From NCBI RefSeq assembly GCF_040802235.1, contig NC_133167.1, positions 10,780,501 through 10,844,500 on the forward strand: 64,000 bases of DNA. The letters run 5' to 3'. Shown piece by piece: positions 34,370 to 48,339 of the stretch; position 1 is the first letter of the stretch, and every line of letters starts with the position of its first letter. This DNA comes from Manis javanica. Lineage: Eukaryota; Chordata; Mammalia; Pholidota; Manidae. The translations under genes were made by a program, and so were the position numbers. The notes under the pieces were generated by a model. That model was not told where the DNA came from, made no database searches, and saw only the letters and a list, made by a program, of their open reading frames with translations.

Positions 34370-35930
34370 TGGCACTGGGGGAGCTGAGGGTCTTGCCGTT
34401 GTCCAGCGGTAAGCGCCTTGCAGGTGGTGTCCATTCCTGCTGTGTCCCATTGCTCTTATTGAAATGTATTCTCACTCTGTCCCAACTGGTTAGGAAAACA
34501 ATGTGTGAAGTGATTGTACTGTGTGTTGAATTGCACTGCCCAGCACTGCTTTTAGAATTAGCTCTTAAAAAATATCTCTGACCACCTCATCATTTTCCTA
34601 CCGTTTCCTAAAGCCATTAGAAGTCAGTGCTTACCTGGCCTGGGCTTCCCTTCCAGACCAGTAAAGCCACACCTCCTGGTCAGAGCACAGGGCCAGGCCC
34701 AGTGAATGAAATTGCCATCAAATAGTGAAGGCCTTCACACTGCTATAAAACTTCATTGATGGGAAAATGGAATCTTGTAACTGACTGCCTAGTAAATTGG
34801 ACTGAAGGGCATGATCTTGACTCAGGCTATTTGCCTGCCTCCAGAAACTGCGGTTAGTTTGCTATTGTCTGTTGACTTGAGTGGAAGTTATTGGCACACA
34901 CAGGTCATCCCTTTTTGCATGTAGTTTAGTCTTTTTCAAATTTTGATAACCTTTGAGTCATTGTGGCTTTGCTGCTTCCCCTAATAGTACAAAATATGCC
35001 ATTTCTCAATCTTCCTCTGCACACAATTTTTGGTTCTGGAGATGAGCTATCTGTACATAGAATCACCTTTATTCTTAAGATTGTGGAAGATGAACTAATG
35101 CCCAATAAAAAATGGGAGCATATTTTGATATCAGTACTTGGAAATTTCCAAGTTAAAGGTGTTGCAGATTGTTAACAATCATTTAGTTGTATGTCAAGTC
35201 TACTCATTTATTTCAGGTGAGACCTGAGTTGGCACTTTGGTGGCTTTTACTACCTGCTGGTTCCCTCAAATAATTAAGATGTGGAGTTGGAAACTAATCC
35301 CCAATTTGTGTCCTGTGGTTTATTTGGTAAATGGCAGAATGGCATTGTGTATGTATTTCCCTGAGTTGTGGGGAATGCTTGTTTATTTTGGTTCTGTCAT
35401 CTGTGAACTAATACACATGGCCCCACTTAGTTCCTCCTGACCAATACCTCCAGACATCAAAGTTATCTGCCTGCATTTTTCAAAGAGATAGAAAGTATTG
35501 GGTCACAATTTCCATCCCTCTTTTCCCAGCTCTTTCCATCTCCCTTAATCGGAACACTAAGCAGGGTAAAAACACAATGTGGAGTTTTAAAAAAAATCAG
35601 TATAGAGTCTTTTAAGGAATCTTAACTATTGTCTTTCCGAGTGTCTTCTTTGCAATTGTCCAGATCTTCTGTGTTGTTGAAAAGCCCTTGGGGTGGACAT
35701 TTCTCATTCTTCTCTAGTGGATCTCTAGAAACTTTACTACATGGAAATATTTTTCTTCATGTTTCAGTTTGAAACTATTTCTGCAGTTTAAGCCCACTTA
35801 CCCTATGGAGATGGAGAGCAGGTAGCTTAGAGTGTAGCCTTCCTTATAAGTCCTTTATTAAGCCCTTATACTATTCTTTTGTATAAATTAAATAGTATGT
35901 TTCCCCTTCCCTTCTAGGTTCTTTATGCCT
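34370..35930. other. non-coding stretch, nothing recognised
   Basis: Chance open frames only. No repeat could be named by eye. Confidence 0.45.
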
Positions 35931-35932
35931 TT

Positions 35933-36092
35933 GCTACTCAAAGTGTGGTCCTTAGACCAGCAGCGTGAGTGTCTCCTGGCAGCTGGTTAGAAATACAGGA
36001 TCGTGGACTCTACCCTAAACCTAGTGAATCAGAATTCATTTTAACAAAATCCCAAGGAGATCCTAAGCACAGTGAACTTTGAGAAGCACTGC
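35933..36092 (+). mobile_element. hAT-Charlie MITE, MER5A-like
   Basis: It begins GCTACTCAAAGTGTGGTCCT, passes a GAATCAGAATTCATTTTAAC-type centre and ends ACTTTGAGAAGCACTGC. The complementary ends (CTCAAAGTG and CTTTGAGAAGCACTG) and internal motifs match MER5-class elements from memory. It is a non-autonomous fossil. Confidence 0.8.
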
Positions 36093-36094
36093 TT

Positions 36095-38335
36095 TATTTT
36101 ATCCTTCCATAATTGGGTTATCGTTTTCTCTGTACTTTTCTCTTACATGCCTTAGCAGTGGAGGCCAGAGCTAGACATAGTACTGTGATAGTGGAAATAT
36201 TTTTAGCAAGTATTTATCCCAAATGCCTATTAATGTAATGTCCATGATGTTAAAATAGTCTGAACTAAATTGATTTGTATTTTTCATTTAAAATAACCTT
36301 GTAGTTTTCCGACTCTTTTGGATCTTTTTCTGCCCTATGTTTGTTTACCCCTTTCACCTAACACAAATCCTCATTCTGTGTTCAAGTGACTTGGCTGCAA
36401 GGAATCTTGCTTTGCACTTACATTGACTATCATCCTGTTTTTCCTCTTTGTGCTAGGATCTTTTGCTTTCTTGAATCATTGGGTTATTATGGTCTTAATG
36501 ACTCATGGTTGAGAACTACTTCAGGGGTAAGAAGACCCCAAGTCTTACCTCAGTCCCACTACCAACCAGTTTCATGAGCTCTGACCACTCTAATGCCAAT
36601 TCTAACTCTTAGCAATATTACATGATCAAGGAAGTCATCATGATACCAGGACTTAGACTACTTTGATCGCTCCATTCATATTCATCCATGAACCCTGGTA
36701 ATATGGTGATTTGGTCACACAGTGGGAATCACTTGTCCAAATGGGAATGGAGCATCTGAAACAAAAATTGCCATCCAGATGCGTATTTTGATTAGTCGTT
36801 GCACCATCCTCCTTACCACTTTTATAGACCTCCCAGGTGGGAAAAACTTACACGTTGAATTTTTGTTAAGTTCTTAGTGAATGGCTTGGCATGTCCTTCT
36901 GTCAAATGGTTCTCAAGTCCCCTTCCAGTCGGCTTTCTCTAGCTGTGTGTTAGAATGGGCAGTTGGCAAGGATCTGGCTTCTCTCCATCCTCCTACCTCT
37001 GTTTGAAAGACTCTGGGAAGACCTTCATTTATACTAGAATCTCTAGTAAGGATCCAGAAGAGATGATACACAACAAGTCAGTGGCTGTGTTCGGGGGTTC
37101 TGTTGGGTACTGCTGAATACATGTACATTGGCTGGGAGTGAGGGGGCTCAGGAGGGGAAGACAGGAAGAAAGAGGGGCATCTCTGAAGAAGAAGGCTTGA
37201 CATGGTTGTTCACACAGTCACCCTCTTCCTTTCAAGGTCAAGGAAGGAAAGTGGAGTAATCAAATGAAAAGGTAGGCGATTGCCCATTTGTGACATGGTT
37301 TTACAGAAAAAACTTAAGACAATTTTTGAGCAGAATTAAGCAAAGCTCATCACAGGGCTGTTAATTAACTGTTAATTATAGGTTGTCACTATTGCATAGT
37401 AATGGTGAAATTGTGTAGTTCAGTTTTATTTTGAAGGCATTTTGTCAGCATCTCAGGCTACAGCCTAGAAAGAATAGAAGCTATTGTTTTCTTTGTGTAC
37501 TTTAGGACCACAGTAGCTTTGGTGGCTATATTTAAGGAGAATTTGTTCATATTACCATTACCTTAGGGTTCAGTCTTAAAAACTTGATATTTATCCACCT
37601 GGAAATCAGCTTGTTCTTTCTGTTCATTGTCTAATTTTTAGAATTTTGAACCCTGTGTACTCTCACTAAGGATGGTGTATGTGTCCTGCCCCCACCCTGC
37701 TGTGTTTTTTCAAGTTTAAGGTTAAAGAAAACAGACCTAAAAATATCTTCCTGGGAAGACATCTTATAGTTAGAAACAGCAACTGAAATTTTTCAGTCTT
37801 ATATTTTGAAATTTTTTTTCTTTTGGTAATAAATCATCTTCCAAGGTGGGTATTTGTTTCATAAAGTGAAAAAACCTCAGGGAAACAGTATTATGACTTA
37901 GGAATAACCTCTCAGAGAGCAAAGTTAGTAGGTTTATTTTTAAAAGTCAACTAATTCCAGGCCAGAGGGGATCTAATTCTTAATGTTGTTTTACTTCCAG
38001 ATATTTGAAGGCTAATTAGCATGACTAATAGTCACAAGTAATATAGGAAAGTATCTTCTTGCTCATTGTGTTCTTCCCTCATTTTCGCACTGAGATTTGC
38101 AAATGATTTGTGAGGACTAGGTATTATCTCCATTTTATTAAATAGTGGAAGCAAAGCAATGAATTGGGAAAGGCTGAGCACGGAGAGGTACCTCCTGGAA
38201 CTCTGAAGCCATGGAGTGATGGTCAGAGAGAAAGGCAGGCCTGGGAACAGCACCGTATCTTCCCTAGAACTGGTGTGCATCCCAGGAAGAGTTGACAAGC
38301 TTCCTCCATTTCCTTAGCTAAGCACAATAACTCTG
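36095..38335. other. non-coding stretch
   Basis: No gene was recognised. A direct repeat CTGTTAATTA/CTGTTAATTA at about 37360-37380 gives paired GTTAATTA homeodomain/HNF1-like motifs. A weak MIR-like piece may lie near 38100-38160. Confidence 0.4.
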
Positions 38336-38340
38336 TAGCA

Positions 38341-38575
38341 CAGTTTCTCAAACTCAGAGCTGCTGGCACTGGGGCCAGGTAATTCTTTGCTGCAGGAGGC
38401 CGTGCTGTGCACTGGGCTATGTTCAGGAGTATTCCTGGCCTCCCTACCCACTAGATGCCAATAGCATCTCTCCGACCTCACCCCAATCCCATAGTGACAA
38501 CCAGAATGTTTCTAGGCACTGCTAAATGTCCCTTCGAGTGGTAAATTATTCCTGCCCACCCAAATTAAGAACTGC
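38341..38575 (-). mobile_element. hAT-Charlie MITE (MER-type)
   Basis: It starts CAGTTTCTCAAACTCAGAGC and ends AAATTAAGAACTGCT. Inside it has GCCTCCCTACCCACTAGATG, GTGACAACCAGAATGTTTCT and ACTGCTAAATGTCCC. These fit the reverse complement of a well-known Charlie-derived element with CATCTAGTGGGTAGAGGCC. The exact MER name is not certain from memory. Confidence 0.75.
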
Positions 38576-38579
38576 TCTA

Positions 38580-39950
38580 GAGGTTTACTGAAATGCTTGG
38601 AGGCTAGAAGGCCTCTGGAAAGGAAGTGGATTTAGCTCCCTGCATGTTTCAGCTGATGTCCAGATGCTCCTGCCTGGCACTCCAGTGGCCCAAGGATCAT
38701 CTTCATGGACCCTGTTTATCTCCCTTGGGCCTGTGATGCCCTGAAGGTCATTGATAAATATTCTTAATAAGGATCCCTTAGTTAAGAGTTGTCACCACCT
38801 CTTCATTAAGAACTTGGTACAACTGTCCCCAGCATGCTTCTAGTTCAGCCAGGCAGCCAACCTTCACCACAGGGACAAACAGCTGTGCTTTAATTCAGCT
38901 GTCCAGGAACTTCTCAGCAAATGCCATCTTCCAAATTTAAAAGAAAAAGGTTGAGATGTCAGATAATGGAGAAAAAAGGGAGGAACAAGACCTAAGTGGA
39001 AGTGAGGCTTGAGAGATGGAAGCAAAGGGCCAGGAGCTTTGGGGTCAGCAAGTGAAAGGTCAGCCCCACTTTTGTCAACCGGAAGAATTTTGCCGCCTCA
39101 TCCTAGACAATGGACAAGCATTTGCAGTTAGTTAGAAATTGGCACCATTGTCTGCTTCAAAGACCTTAGAGATGCAAGCAGCGTATACACTATCAATTAT
39201 TTCAGATGATGTTTCCAATTTTTTTGCCTCGTCTTCCAGCTGCCAACGATTAGATGTGTGCATCTGGCAGCAATTTCAGTTTTTCCCCGTTGCTCAGGCA
39301 GCGTGGACGGGCCGTGTCTCAGTCCTGCTCAGTTCCTTCAGAGGAGAGGCTGAGGAAAAGAATTCCGAAACAAAACCCACCCAGTTCTGCCCCTCAACAA
39401 CTACAAACGTGCCTTAGAACCTGGAAATAATGCCTAAGAATGTCCTTGAATATCTATTTAAACCTGTTCTTGAACATTCTTTGTAAATTCCTTCATGTAG
39501 CCTTATTAAGTCTTCTGTTAGCTCACAGAGGGGTGGGGGGTCTTCAAGCTTCTGGCTTCTTCTGGGAAAGTAATAGAAGAGGCCTTTCAATGGTGTCTCT
39601 GCAGATCGCATTAGTGTAACATCCACTCAAAGACATGCTAATGCTCTGTGTCCTCGTGTGTGACTTCTGCTCTGTGTGTAGGTAGGCCAGGTCTGTGTCT
39701 AAAATTGTATCACAGGGTAGTATTTTTAGCTTTATTACTACTAATTTTACCTTTCTTTGTATTCTGGCATTTCCCCCATACAACCTCCAATCTGAAATAA
39801 CTTTGTCTCTCTTCCCAAGACACTTCCTAATGTTGGCCTCAGCATCTGCCCTCTGTTGGCACCTGGTCTGTGGATCCATCTTGTTTACCGGTTCCCCCAG
39901 GGTGTTTTCTGCTCATGTGTTTTCAGGTCTCAGGAGAAGACATGAGATCC
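38580..39950. other. non-coding stretch, nothing recognised
   Basis: Overlapping open frames at 39139-39970 on both strands carry no domain and have no splice support. I treat them as chance. Confidence 0.45.
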
Positions 39951-39954
39951 ACTG

Positions 39955-40145
39955 TTACAATAAGAGCTAACGTTTGATGGCTAATTATGTGTTGGGCACT
40001 ATGATGAGAATTTTTCATGCATTCTCTCACTTAACCTCAAGGATAAACTCATGATATGGGTACAGTTTTTCCCATGTTACAGATGAAAACACTGAGATTT
40101 AGGACGGCTAATAACTTGCTCAGAATTAGAGAGAGGAACACTCAG
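39955..40145 (+). mobile_element. MIR SINE
   Basis: ATAAGAGCTAACGTTTGATG, GTTGGGCACTATGATGAGAA, CTCACTTAACCTCAAGGATA, CATGTTACAGATGAAAACAC and AATAACTTGCTCAGAATTAG reproduce MIR from its 5' end on the plus strand. Confidence 0.88.
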
Positions 40146-40400
40146 AGAGGAAAGAATATGAAAGTTGTCTTAGTCGTCTTTTAAGTTTTAACTTGAAAAT
40201 GGGTTTTCAGTTAAAATTGATCAGTCTTTACACAGCCGTGTAATCATTCCATCTTCTCAAAATAACCTGTTTTGGATTGAATTTCCTAACTCACACTTTA
40301 GAATTCAGAACTGCATACAGCTTACCACTCAGGTAATGGTAACTCAAGGGTAACACATTTATTGCATTACTTCCTTTTGAGCAACATTACAGTTTCTCTC

Positions 40401-41812
40401 TTTCTTTTTTTTTTTTGGCATCATTAATATACAATCACATGAGCAACATTGTGGTTACTAGATTCCCCCCATTATCAAGTCCCCACCACATATCCCATTA
40501 CAGTTACTGTCCGTCAGCATAGTAAGATGCTATAGAGTCCCTACCTGTCTTCTCTGTGCTATACTGCCTTCCCTGTGCCCCCCTACAATATGTGTGCTAA
40601 TTGTAATGCCCCTTATTCCCCTTCTCCCACCCTTCCAACCCACCCTCCCCAGTCCCTTTCCCTTTGGTAACTGTTAGCCCATTCTTGGGTTCCGTGAGCC
40701 TGTTGCTGTTTTGTTCCTTCAGTTTTTGCTTTGTTCTTATGCTCCACAGATGAGTGAAATCATTTGGTACTTGTCTTTCTCCGCCTGGCTTATTTCACTG
40801 AGCATAATACCCTCTAGTTGCAAATGGTAGGATTTGTTTTCTTCTTATGGCTGAATAATATTCCATTGTGTATATGTACCACAATTTCTTTATCCATTCA
40901 TCTACTGATGGATGCTTAGGTTGCTTCCATATCTTGGCTACTGTAAATAGTGTTGCAATAAACATGTGGGTGAATATGTCTTTGAAACTGGGATCCTACA
41001 TTTTTAGGGTAAATTCCTAGGAGTGGAATTCCTGGGTCAAAATGGTATTTCTATTTTGAGGTTTTTGAGGAACCTCCGTGCTGCTTTCCACAATGGTTGA
41101 ACTAGCTTACATTCCCACCAGCAGTGGAGGAGGGTTCCCCTTTCTCCACATCCTTGCCAACATTTGTTGTTCCTAGTCTTTTGGATGTTGGCCATTCTAA
41201 CTGGTGTGAGGTGATATCTCATTGTGGTTTTAATTTGCATTTCCCTGATAATTAGTGATGAGGAGCATCTTTTCATGTGCCTGTTTGCCATCTGAAAATC
41301 TTTGGAGAAGTGTCTGTTCAAATCCTCCACCCATTTTTTAATAGCGTTATTTGCCTTTTGGGTGTTGAGATGTCTGAGTTCTTTATATATTTTGGATGTT
41401 AACCCCTTGTTGGGTATGTCATTTACAAATATATTCTCCCATACTGTAGGATGCCTTTTTGTTCTGCTGATGGTGTCCTTTGCTGTACAGAAGCTTTTTA
41501 GCATGATGTAATCCCATTTATTTATTTTTGATTTTGTTTCCCTTGCCTGAGGAGATGTGTTCAGGAAAAAGTTGCTTATGTTTATATTCAAGAGATTTTT
41601 GCCTATGTTTTCTTCTAAGAATTTTATGGTTTCATGACTGACATTCAGGTCTTTGATCCATTTTGTGTGTGGGGTTAGACAACAATCCAGTTTCATTCTC
41701 TTGTGTGTAGCTGTCCAGTTTTGCCAACACTAGCTGTTGAAGAGGCTGTCATTTCCCCATTGTATATCCATGGCTCCTTTATCATATATTAATTGACCAT
41801 ATATGCTTGGGT
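40401..41812 (-). mobile_element. 5'-truncated L1 (ORF2 end + 3' UTR)
   Basis: Minus-strand L1 about 1.41 kb long with an A-tail (T run at 40401-40416), a 3' UTR (about 40417-40690) and the ORF2 C-terminal third. The ORF2 part keeps an open stretch at 41696-41037 encoding the thumb and Cys-rich region (reads [16 protein letters not shown]). The flanking TSD is imperfect: CATTACAGTTTCTCTCTTT at 40385-40403 against CATTATAGTTTCTCTTT at 41813-41829. It differs from the 22.9-30.3 kb L1 at many positions, and the worn TSD suggests an older insertion. Confidence 0.92.
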
Positions 41813-41829
41813 CATTATAGTTTCTCTTT

Positions 41830-44800
41830 AACATAAGCCAATTACATAGGGGCCCTGCCCATGGCCTTCTGTAGTCTGAGATGGATGGGACAGGTCCTCA
41901 TCCTAAATATTGACTTTGGTTTAAGACTTTCTCTCATAGCACAGAAATCTTTGACTTTCATTTCTGTAATAAGAATTGGTAAGGTTAAAGGTGTGAGAAT
42001 TGTGGGTGACTATATTGAAATGGGTTGTCTCATACTTGTATATTATGGAGTGTTCTTTCATTATTTAGACCACTTAAAAAATAAATAAAAGGAACAGCTC
42101 ACTTAACTTCAAAGAACCCAAGATTACATTTTTCCCAACCTTTACCCCCTTGGTGGTATTCTCAAAGCAAGGAGAAGACAAAGGCTAAAACCTTTTTGTT
42201 TGTGATTAATGATGATGGTCTCCAAGCTATGTTAATTAGATGTGTGGAGTAGGCAAAGTCTTCTACTGAGGGCTTGACCTTCCTGTGAACAGCTAGGAAT
42301 GACCTTGTCCTCTGCTCCACTAAGGACTCAACCTCCAGAAAGATCAGGGCGGCACAACTGAGGTACCCTGTCACTTTTTTTTTTAAAGATGCTCATTCAG
42401 TTCAGTGCATTTTTCTTGCATTACCAAGTTCTTCCGTAAAGTCAACCACAACCCAATTTATCGGGGACTCCGGCTAAAACTTGTGGTGAGTAGGAAATAG
42501 ATTAAACACAGGTTTTCCCTTTTCTCCAGCTGCCAAAAGTGATGTCAGTGTTGTTAATGAGCCTTACCTCAGCCCTCTGCAGACTCAGGGCGTCTGTGCT
42601 AAGCACGCCTGCTTTGCGCCTGCGCGTTATGACAAAGCTGATGGGGTTGATAAGAAACAATTGAGTAGTCACACAGTTACTCAGACGTAAAATCAGGCAC
42701 TTGCTTTCTTGAAACAATTTCTGATATGACTCCAGGGAGAGGACAAAAAATGTGCAATCCATTTAGTGTCTTACAGAAGTACTGAAGGCAGCGGGCTAAG
42801 CCTGCCCGATTCTCTTTTGCCTAATTACAGAAAGCTTATTGCAAACAATTTTTTACTGTCCCTACACCACATTGTAAACTCAGTTGTGATTTTAATTTAA
42901 GTCTACTGGTTTGTATCAAAGCCAGACCAATAAAACCTATATCCTGTATTTCTCAACATTAAAAAAAAAAAAGAAAAAAACTGATGTGAAATTATAATAT
43001 AAACCTCAGAACTGGAATTTAATTCCAAAGAGGGAGAACAGACTGCAGAAAAAGCTCCCAAGAAAAAAGAAGACTGACTTTGATGACTTTCTCAGGTAGG
43101 GAAGATGCTATTATTACTTTCATGTCTTCAAGTAACAGGTTTATTTGGGTTGAGCTCTGTTCAAATGAAAGCTCTCTGTCCCACAGCTCATGCGGTCTGA
43201 CTTGAAATGTAGAGGTATTGTTTTTCTGAGTTCTTCCACCGTGAGTGTCGTGCAAATGGGGACATATAATTTTGGTAAAAGAGAGATCTGGATTTATACT
43301 TTGAGGGGACTTTTATGGTGGTGACCCTAAGATTTGCCTTTTTATTATCTCTGTATTAATATCTGTTTATTAACATCTCCTATTATCTATTTTATTATCT
43401 ATTAACAGGCATGCTCCCTGTTAATCAAAAGAATGGGAAAAACCCAAGTACATATTCTTTGGCTTAAGAGATTTCTGAATGTTTATTCAGATTTCTTTAA
43501 TATAGCGTTGACAGAATGCTTTTACTTGTTGAGAACCATATGTTGTTTGAATCTACCTTCTCTGTAAATCCCTAACCCTCTTGATGAGCTTCCAGACCCT
43601 TCTCTCCTCCTTTGTTGCTGGGGATGGAGAAATGCACAGCGCCGATGGCTCACCCCGTGGATCACAGTGGGAGCACACCGGCTTGCTGGCCCTCTTCCGG
43701 GCCACTCCACTCCCTGTCTTCTTTCCTTTTCCTCACTCGTGTTCTCCTGAAGTTACTAGCCCTGCCAGAAGGGCTTTCACGGGGGCACAAGAGGACCTGG
43801 AATTCTGTGGCCTCTCACACGCTGCCAGGTCTCCCTGGAGGTTCCTTCTCCGCCACCCTGCACACTCGGAGGGCTGGTCGGCCACCTAGTTATTTCCACC
43901 AGCCCTCTCCATGTGACTTACACCAGGCGAGTGCTGTTCAAGTAGCTCCATTAAAGCACTGGCCTGGCTGGTTGGTTCCCCTTTGCCATATAAGACCAGG
44001 AAACCATGTCTCTCCAGCTCAGTTGGGGACTTTTAGTATTTTAAAAGATGTTGGTTTCTTTTCTTTAACTAAAATGGCTTTCTCCTTTCAACATAAAATA
44101 GCAAATACTTGTTCTTACCTCTAATTTCAGTTCGATCCTTTTTTTTTTTTTTTTGGATATTATGGTCTGATGGCTTTACAACTAAGAATGCTTCTTAACT
44201 ACTTAGGTCTGTCCTTTCCCAGAGTCTCAGCTTGCCCCACACTTCTCAGCTGTACCTTGTAAAGAACAGAGGTTCTCCCTGTGTCTCAAACTTGAAGCTC
44301 CTTGTGTCCCAAACTTGACGTTTAGATTTTCTTTTCTTTTTATTTAGGTGATTACCACAGCTAACAGAGTTGGGATGATAATGCTGTTTCCTCCCTAAAT
44401 GCTGCCGTCTAACCCATGTGGTTGAACCCAAGCTCTAAGCCAGAAAATCGCTTTAGTAAGGGTTTCATAGTCCATCAAATGCACGTGTGGTCTTATTTAT
44501 CCATCTGAGAGTGCATCCTGTGGATGATAAAATAAGGAGCACCTATAAACCCCCAGAACTATGAGTGCATTCAGTACTGATGATTTAGAAAAAGTTACTG
44601 GCCTGTTTGCCGCATTCAGCTATGCTTAAAAATGGAGTACCCTTGCAGTGTTTTATAAGGTGTTTTATTAATATCGAAGCCTTCTAGAAGGCTTGATCTG
44701 CTCTAAATTAATGGAGCCATGAATTATGGCATCAGCATCAATGAAGTGGCTGAAGAAATGAAGCATGGTCATAGTGCTCATGTGTAGTTGAATGTAATGG

Positions 44801-47800
44801 TTTGAAATACAACATCAACAGACTTAGAAGAACCAGCGGGAGAGGTCACAGGTGCCATATTCAGCACCCAACGAGGCACAGAGTTCCCCACCTCCATTCT
44901 GCTCCCCCCTCTCTTGTAGTGTTCGTCTCCTACTCCCAGTCAAAGGGAATCTTCTTCTCCTCTGGGGACAGTCCCCTTCTGGCTCCTCTGTGTACTTTGC
45001 CCATGCCATTTTTAAGGACTGGCTCTAGGAAACCAAAACCAGAAAGCCAGAGGTTTTTTCTGGTTTCAAACAGGTTATACTTCCCCCTCACACACTATGA
45101 ATTTGGAGGATAGCAAAGCGATAGAATACCAAGAAGGTTTAAAAAATTGGCTAGCATTCCAAGTATTTTCTCAGCACAGATTTTTAAGAATGGGAAAGAT
45201 CTACATATGGTCAAAACATTATTTTCCTCTCCTATTTCAACATTTTTGACATTAAATGAATAATTTTTTTAAGTTCAAACCCTTTAAGTAAACAGTAAAT
45301 TTAGAACCACAGCTGAACAGTGGTTTTCCCTGGTGATGGGTTTATTTCATCTTTACATTGTCCTGTACTTTACAAATTTTCTATAGTACACTCAAGAATT
45401 TTTTTTTAAATCACAGCTATTTATGTTAAGTGAAAGAGAAATATGCTGTTTTGACACATTTCTTTAAGTGGTGGAATTTATGTATACGAATTTCTCTAGT
45501 TGACTCTACAGCATAAGATTTCAAACAATGATCTCCACTGAAGCAAAGTCATTAACTGTTGTCATTTATTTTCAGGTGCAGTTGCAGGAGGAAATTACTT
45601 TCTGGCTACATTTTCGTATATAACAATAGCTAAGTGACTTATAATAGTTTATTCCTGTTTTTGTAATAAAAGTAGAAACTACCTATAATGCTCTAACCTA
45701 AGATATTTATAACTATGTTGCATTTGACTCAATAAAACTGGCAGGAAATTTCAAGGTATTTAAAGACAAGATAAAAAATTTCAGTGAATGGGTTTGACTA
45801 AAAGTATATTGCTAAAAAGGTGTGGTTCCCTCTACTGGGCTTATGTCATAACCTTATGATATTTTCAGCTGCTTTACAGTGAAGACTAGTCAGTAGGCTG
45901 TAAGTATGAAAGGAGCAGAAGCTTTATTTGTTTTTTAGCTCTAGGAGGCATAGTTTAAGTAGGTCCAGTCTTAAAGATGTAAATTCCTACAGGAAGCAAT
46001 AATGCAGTAATCTCTATGTCTCAAATAGTTTGCTCATGTGTTGACTTATTTGATAATGTTTTAAAAATTGCATTTTTCATTACTGGCAACGGGATTAGGT
46101 GTGTTTTATCTTGTGAGAAGACACACAGAAGGGTACAATAAATGCTGATGTGGTGATGAAATTTTGTCAAAATGCAATTTCCTGCTACTAAATCTTGTGA
46201 CAGGTGCATTGTATTCTGAGTTCAGAAGATAGTCCCCAGAGACGTGACCAGAGAGAATGCACCACAGGAGCATTTGATATTTGCACACCTCTTTTCTGAG
46301 GAAATGTTTTGCCTTTTTTTTTTTCCAGTTTATGCATGTTACAAATGATTTTTTTGTGTCACAGTGTTTGCCTCATAGGGTCGATGTGAGTCATTTGGGG
46401 TTGTGTCTATAAAATGCATTAAACACACGTTCACCCAGGTCTTCCTTTTCTGTGCTTATTATAGTCTTTTATCAGCATTTTCAATGGCCCTCAATGGATG
46501 TTTTTTATATTGAATCACTGCAGGAGCCTAGTATGTATATTCCTTTTTTAAAAAACATAACCTGAGCTAGAAAATGTATGATATACACCTTTGCCTTTCT
46601 TCAAGTGAATTTCTTTATTCAAACTCAGCCCTTGATTGCAAACATGTAGCGGCAGAGATATAACCAGATGAACTTAAGTCCGGTATGGCATGTGCTAAGA
46701 TCTGTCTATAACATTCTGAGAGTTCATTTCTACACAACTCATCAGAACAGTTGTGAACAGCTCTGTTAGGGGAACTTGAGTTTTGGAGTTCTTTGGCTTT
46801 AGATAATCACCTCACTGGGAACCGTTACCCAGCTTCATCAGCCCCTTTATTTATCATATTTGGCTCTCAGAGCTTTCTGGCTGTTTCCTAAGATCAAAAA
46901 GGGCTGAGACTGGCTGCTATAGAGATGACTGGAAAGAACATGCCCAAGGCTGAGAAGGCAGTGGCAGAAAAGAAATGGGAACTTGATAAGGTATTCCAAA
47001 AATGCTCCGAACAATGGCTGCAGGAAGGGAATAAGTATGCAGACCCCGAGGCGGTGCAGGAAGGACAGTTCTCACTGAGGCATGTCTGTTAAAAACCCTT
47101 GTCATTTCCCCAGTAGCCAGTGTTTATGGACACGCAGACACGCATACCCTTGCACAAAGATAAACCCATGTGGACTTCAGACTTCCCCTTTAAATGTTTC
47201 CAGGCCTCTGTTGCCTTTTCATCAGCCTGCTGTTCCCAGCCCCTCCATGGCAGCATTACCTCCAACGAATCCACTCCGCTCTTACTCTGTCATGCACTCC
47301 TAATTTGATGGTAGTATAGGTAGCGTTAGTGGCTGAGACGTGTTGATCAGGGTTTATGATGAAGGGCTTCAAGAAGTAATGTGCTAAGATTTTAGAGGGA
47401 AGGCATGTGATGCAATTGATACATCCTTGTATTTCCTGCTCTTTAAACATACATACTCATGGAAAATCACAGGGATGGTTTCGGGGGGAGGTGGGGGCCA
47501 AAGAAATCGATTTCAGCCTCCAGTGAAGTCATACTTCTGCCTCCTCCTCCCCAGTCTCTGCCCGTCTGCGTCCATGCAGGCCAACACATGTGATGGCAAA
47601 ACTGGATGCAGTTTGTTCCTGTGCTGAGCTGCTCATTCAGCCATTCTGGATGACAGCCAGGTGAAAAATGAAAAGCATGGCATGTGCCCTTCACGTTTCC
47701 CCCAGTTTACATAAACCAGCAGTTCGGCTTGAGCCCTTTAATAAAGTACGGCCTTCCTACCTAATTTTGGGCCCAAAGCTGTGAAGCTTTGTTAAGCTGT

Positions 47801-48335
47801 GTTTAGAAATTCTGGTAGGAACATCCGGATAGATTGCAATGTGAGTCCAGGAGAAATTTTAAATAAGAGATCCAGAGATGGTTCTCCCGGGTGTTTGAAA
47901 GGATTGGGTTTTCCTTTCCACCCGAGAAACCGCACAAAGTAAATCCTGTTTCTTTGCAATTGAAGGGATCATCCTGGGGTGCTTTTTTGTTCCTGCCTTG
48001 GTGTCTCCCTGTCAAGTCTTTATTTGTAAAAGAAAAGTAGAACCTCTCATGTAGGGGTGGAGTTAATATTTTAAAATAAACAGAAACCTCATGAAACTAG
48101 GGTCTTCATTTGGGAAATTTCAACTTACCTGAGAGCCGTTATGTAAATAGAGAATGCTGACTGAGCCCAGCCATATTCTCCTTCAAGAGAAGAGAGAGAG
48201 AAAATCGTATCGGTCAACATTTACATTGTGTGAATTTTAGAATCTGTCACTACCCTTGTTGTTGATGTGGATTATTATGCTGCATCTTGACAGATCACAC
48301 AGCATGTCCTTGTTGTCCCCATGCATAGATAAAGA
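41830..48335. other. non-coding stretch
   Basis: About 6.5 kb without a supported gene. Notable points are an A-rich tract at 42961-42981, an NRF1-like TGCGCCTGCGCG at about 42614-42625, AT-rich ATTATCTATT repeats at 43360-43410, a T15 run near 44140, and a purine-rich 55-codon frame at 46926-47093 that I could not link to any family. Confidence 0.45.
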
Positions 48336-48339
48336 TGCC

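Noticed and set aside
46926..47093. 55-codon Lys/Glu-rich plus-strand frame
   Set aside because: Purine-rich sequence gives this composition by itself. No splice sites or family were recognised.
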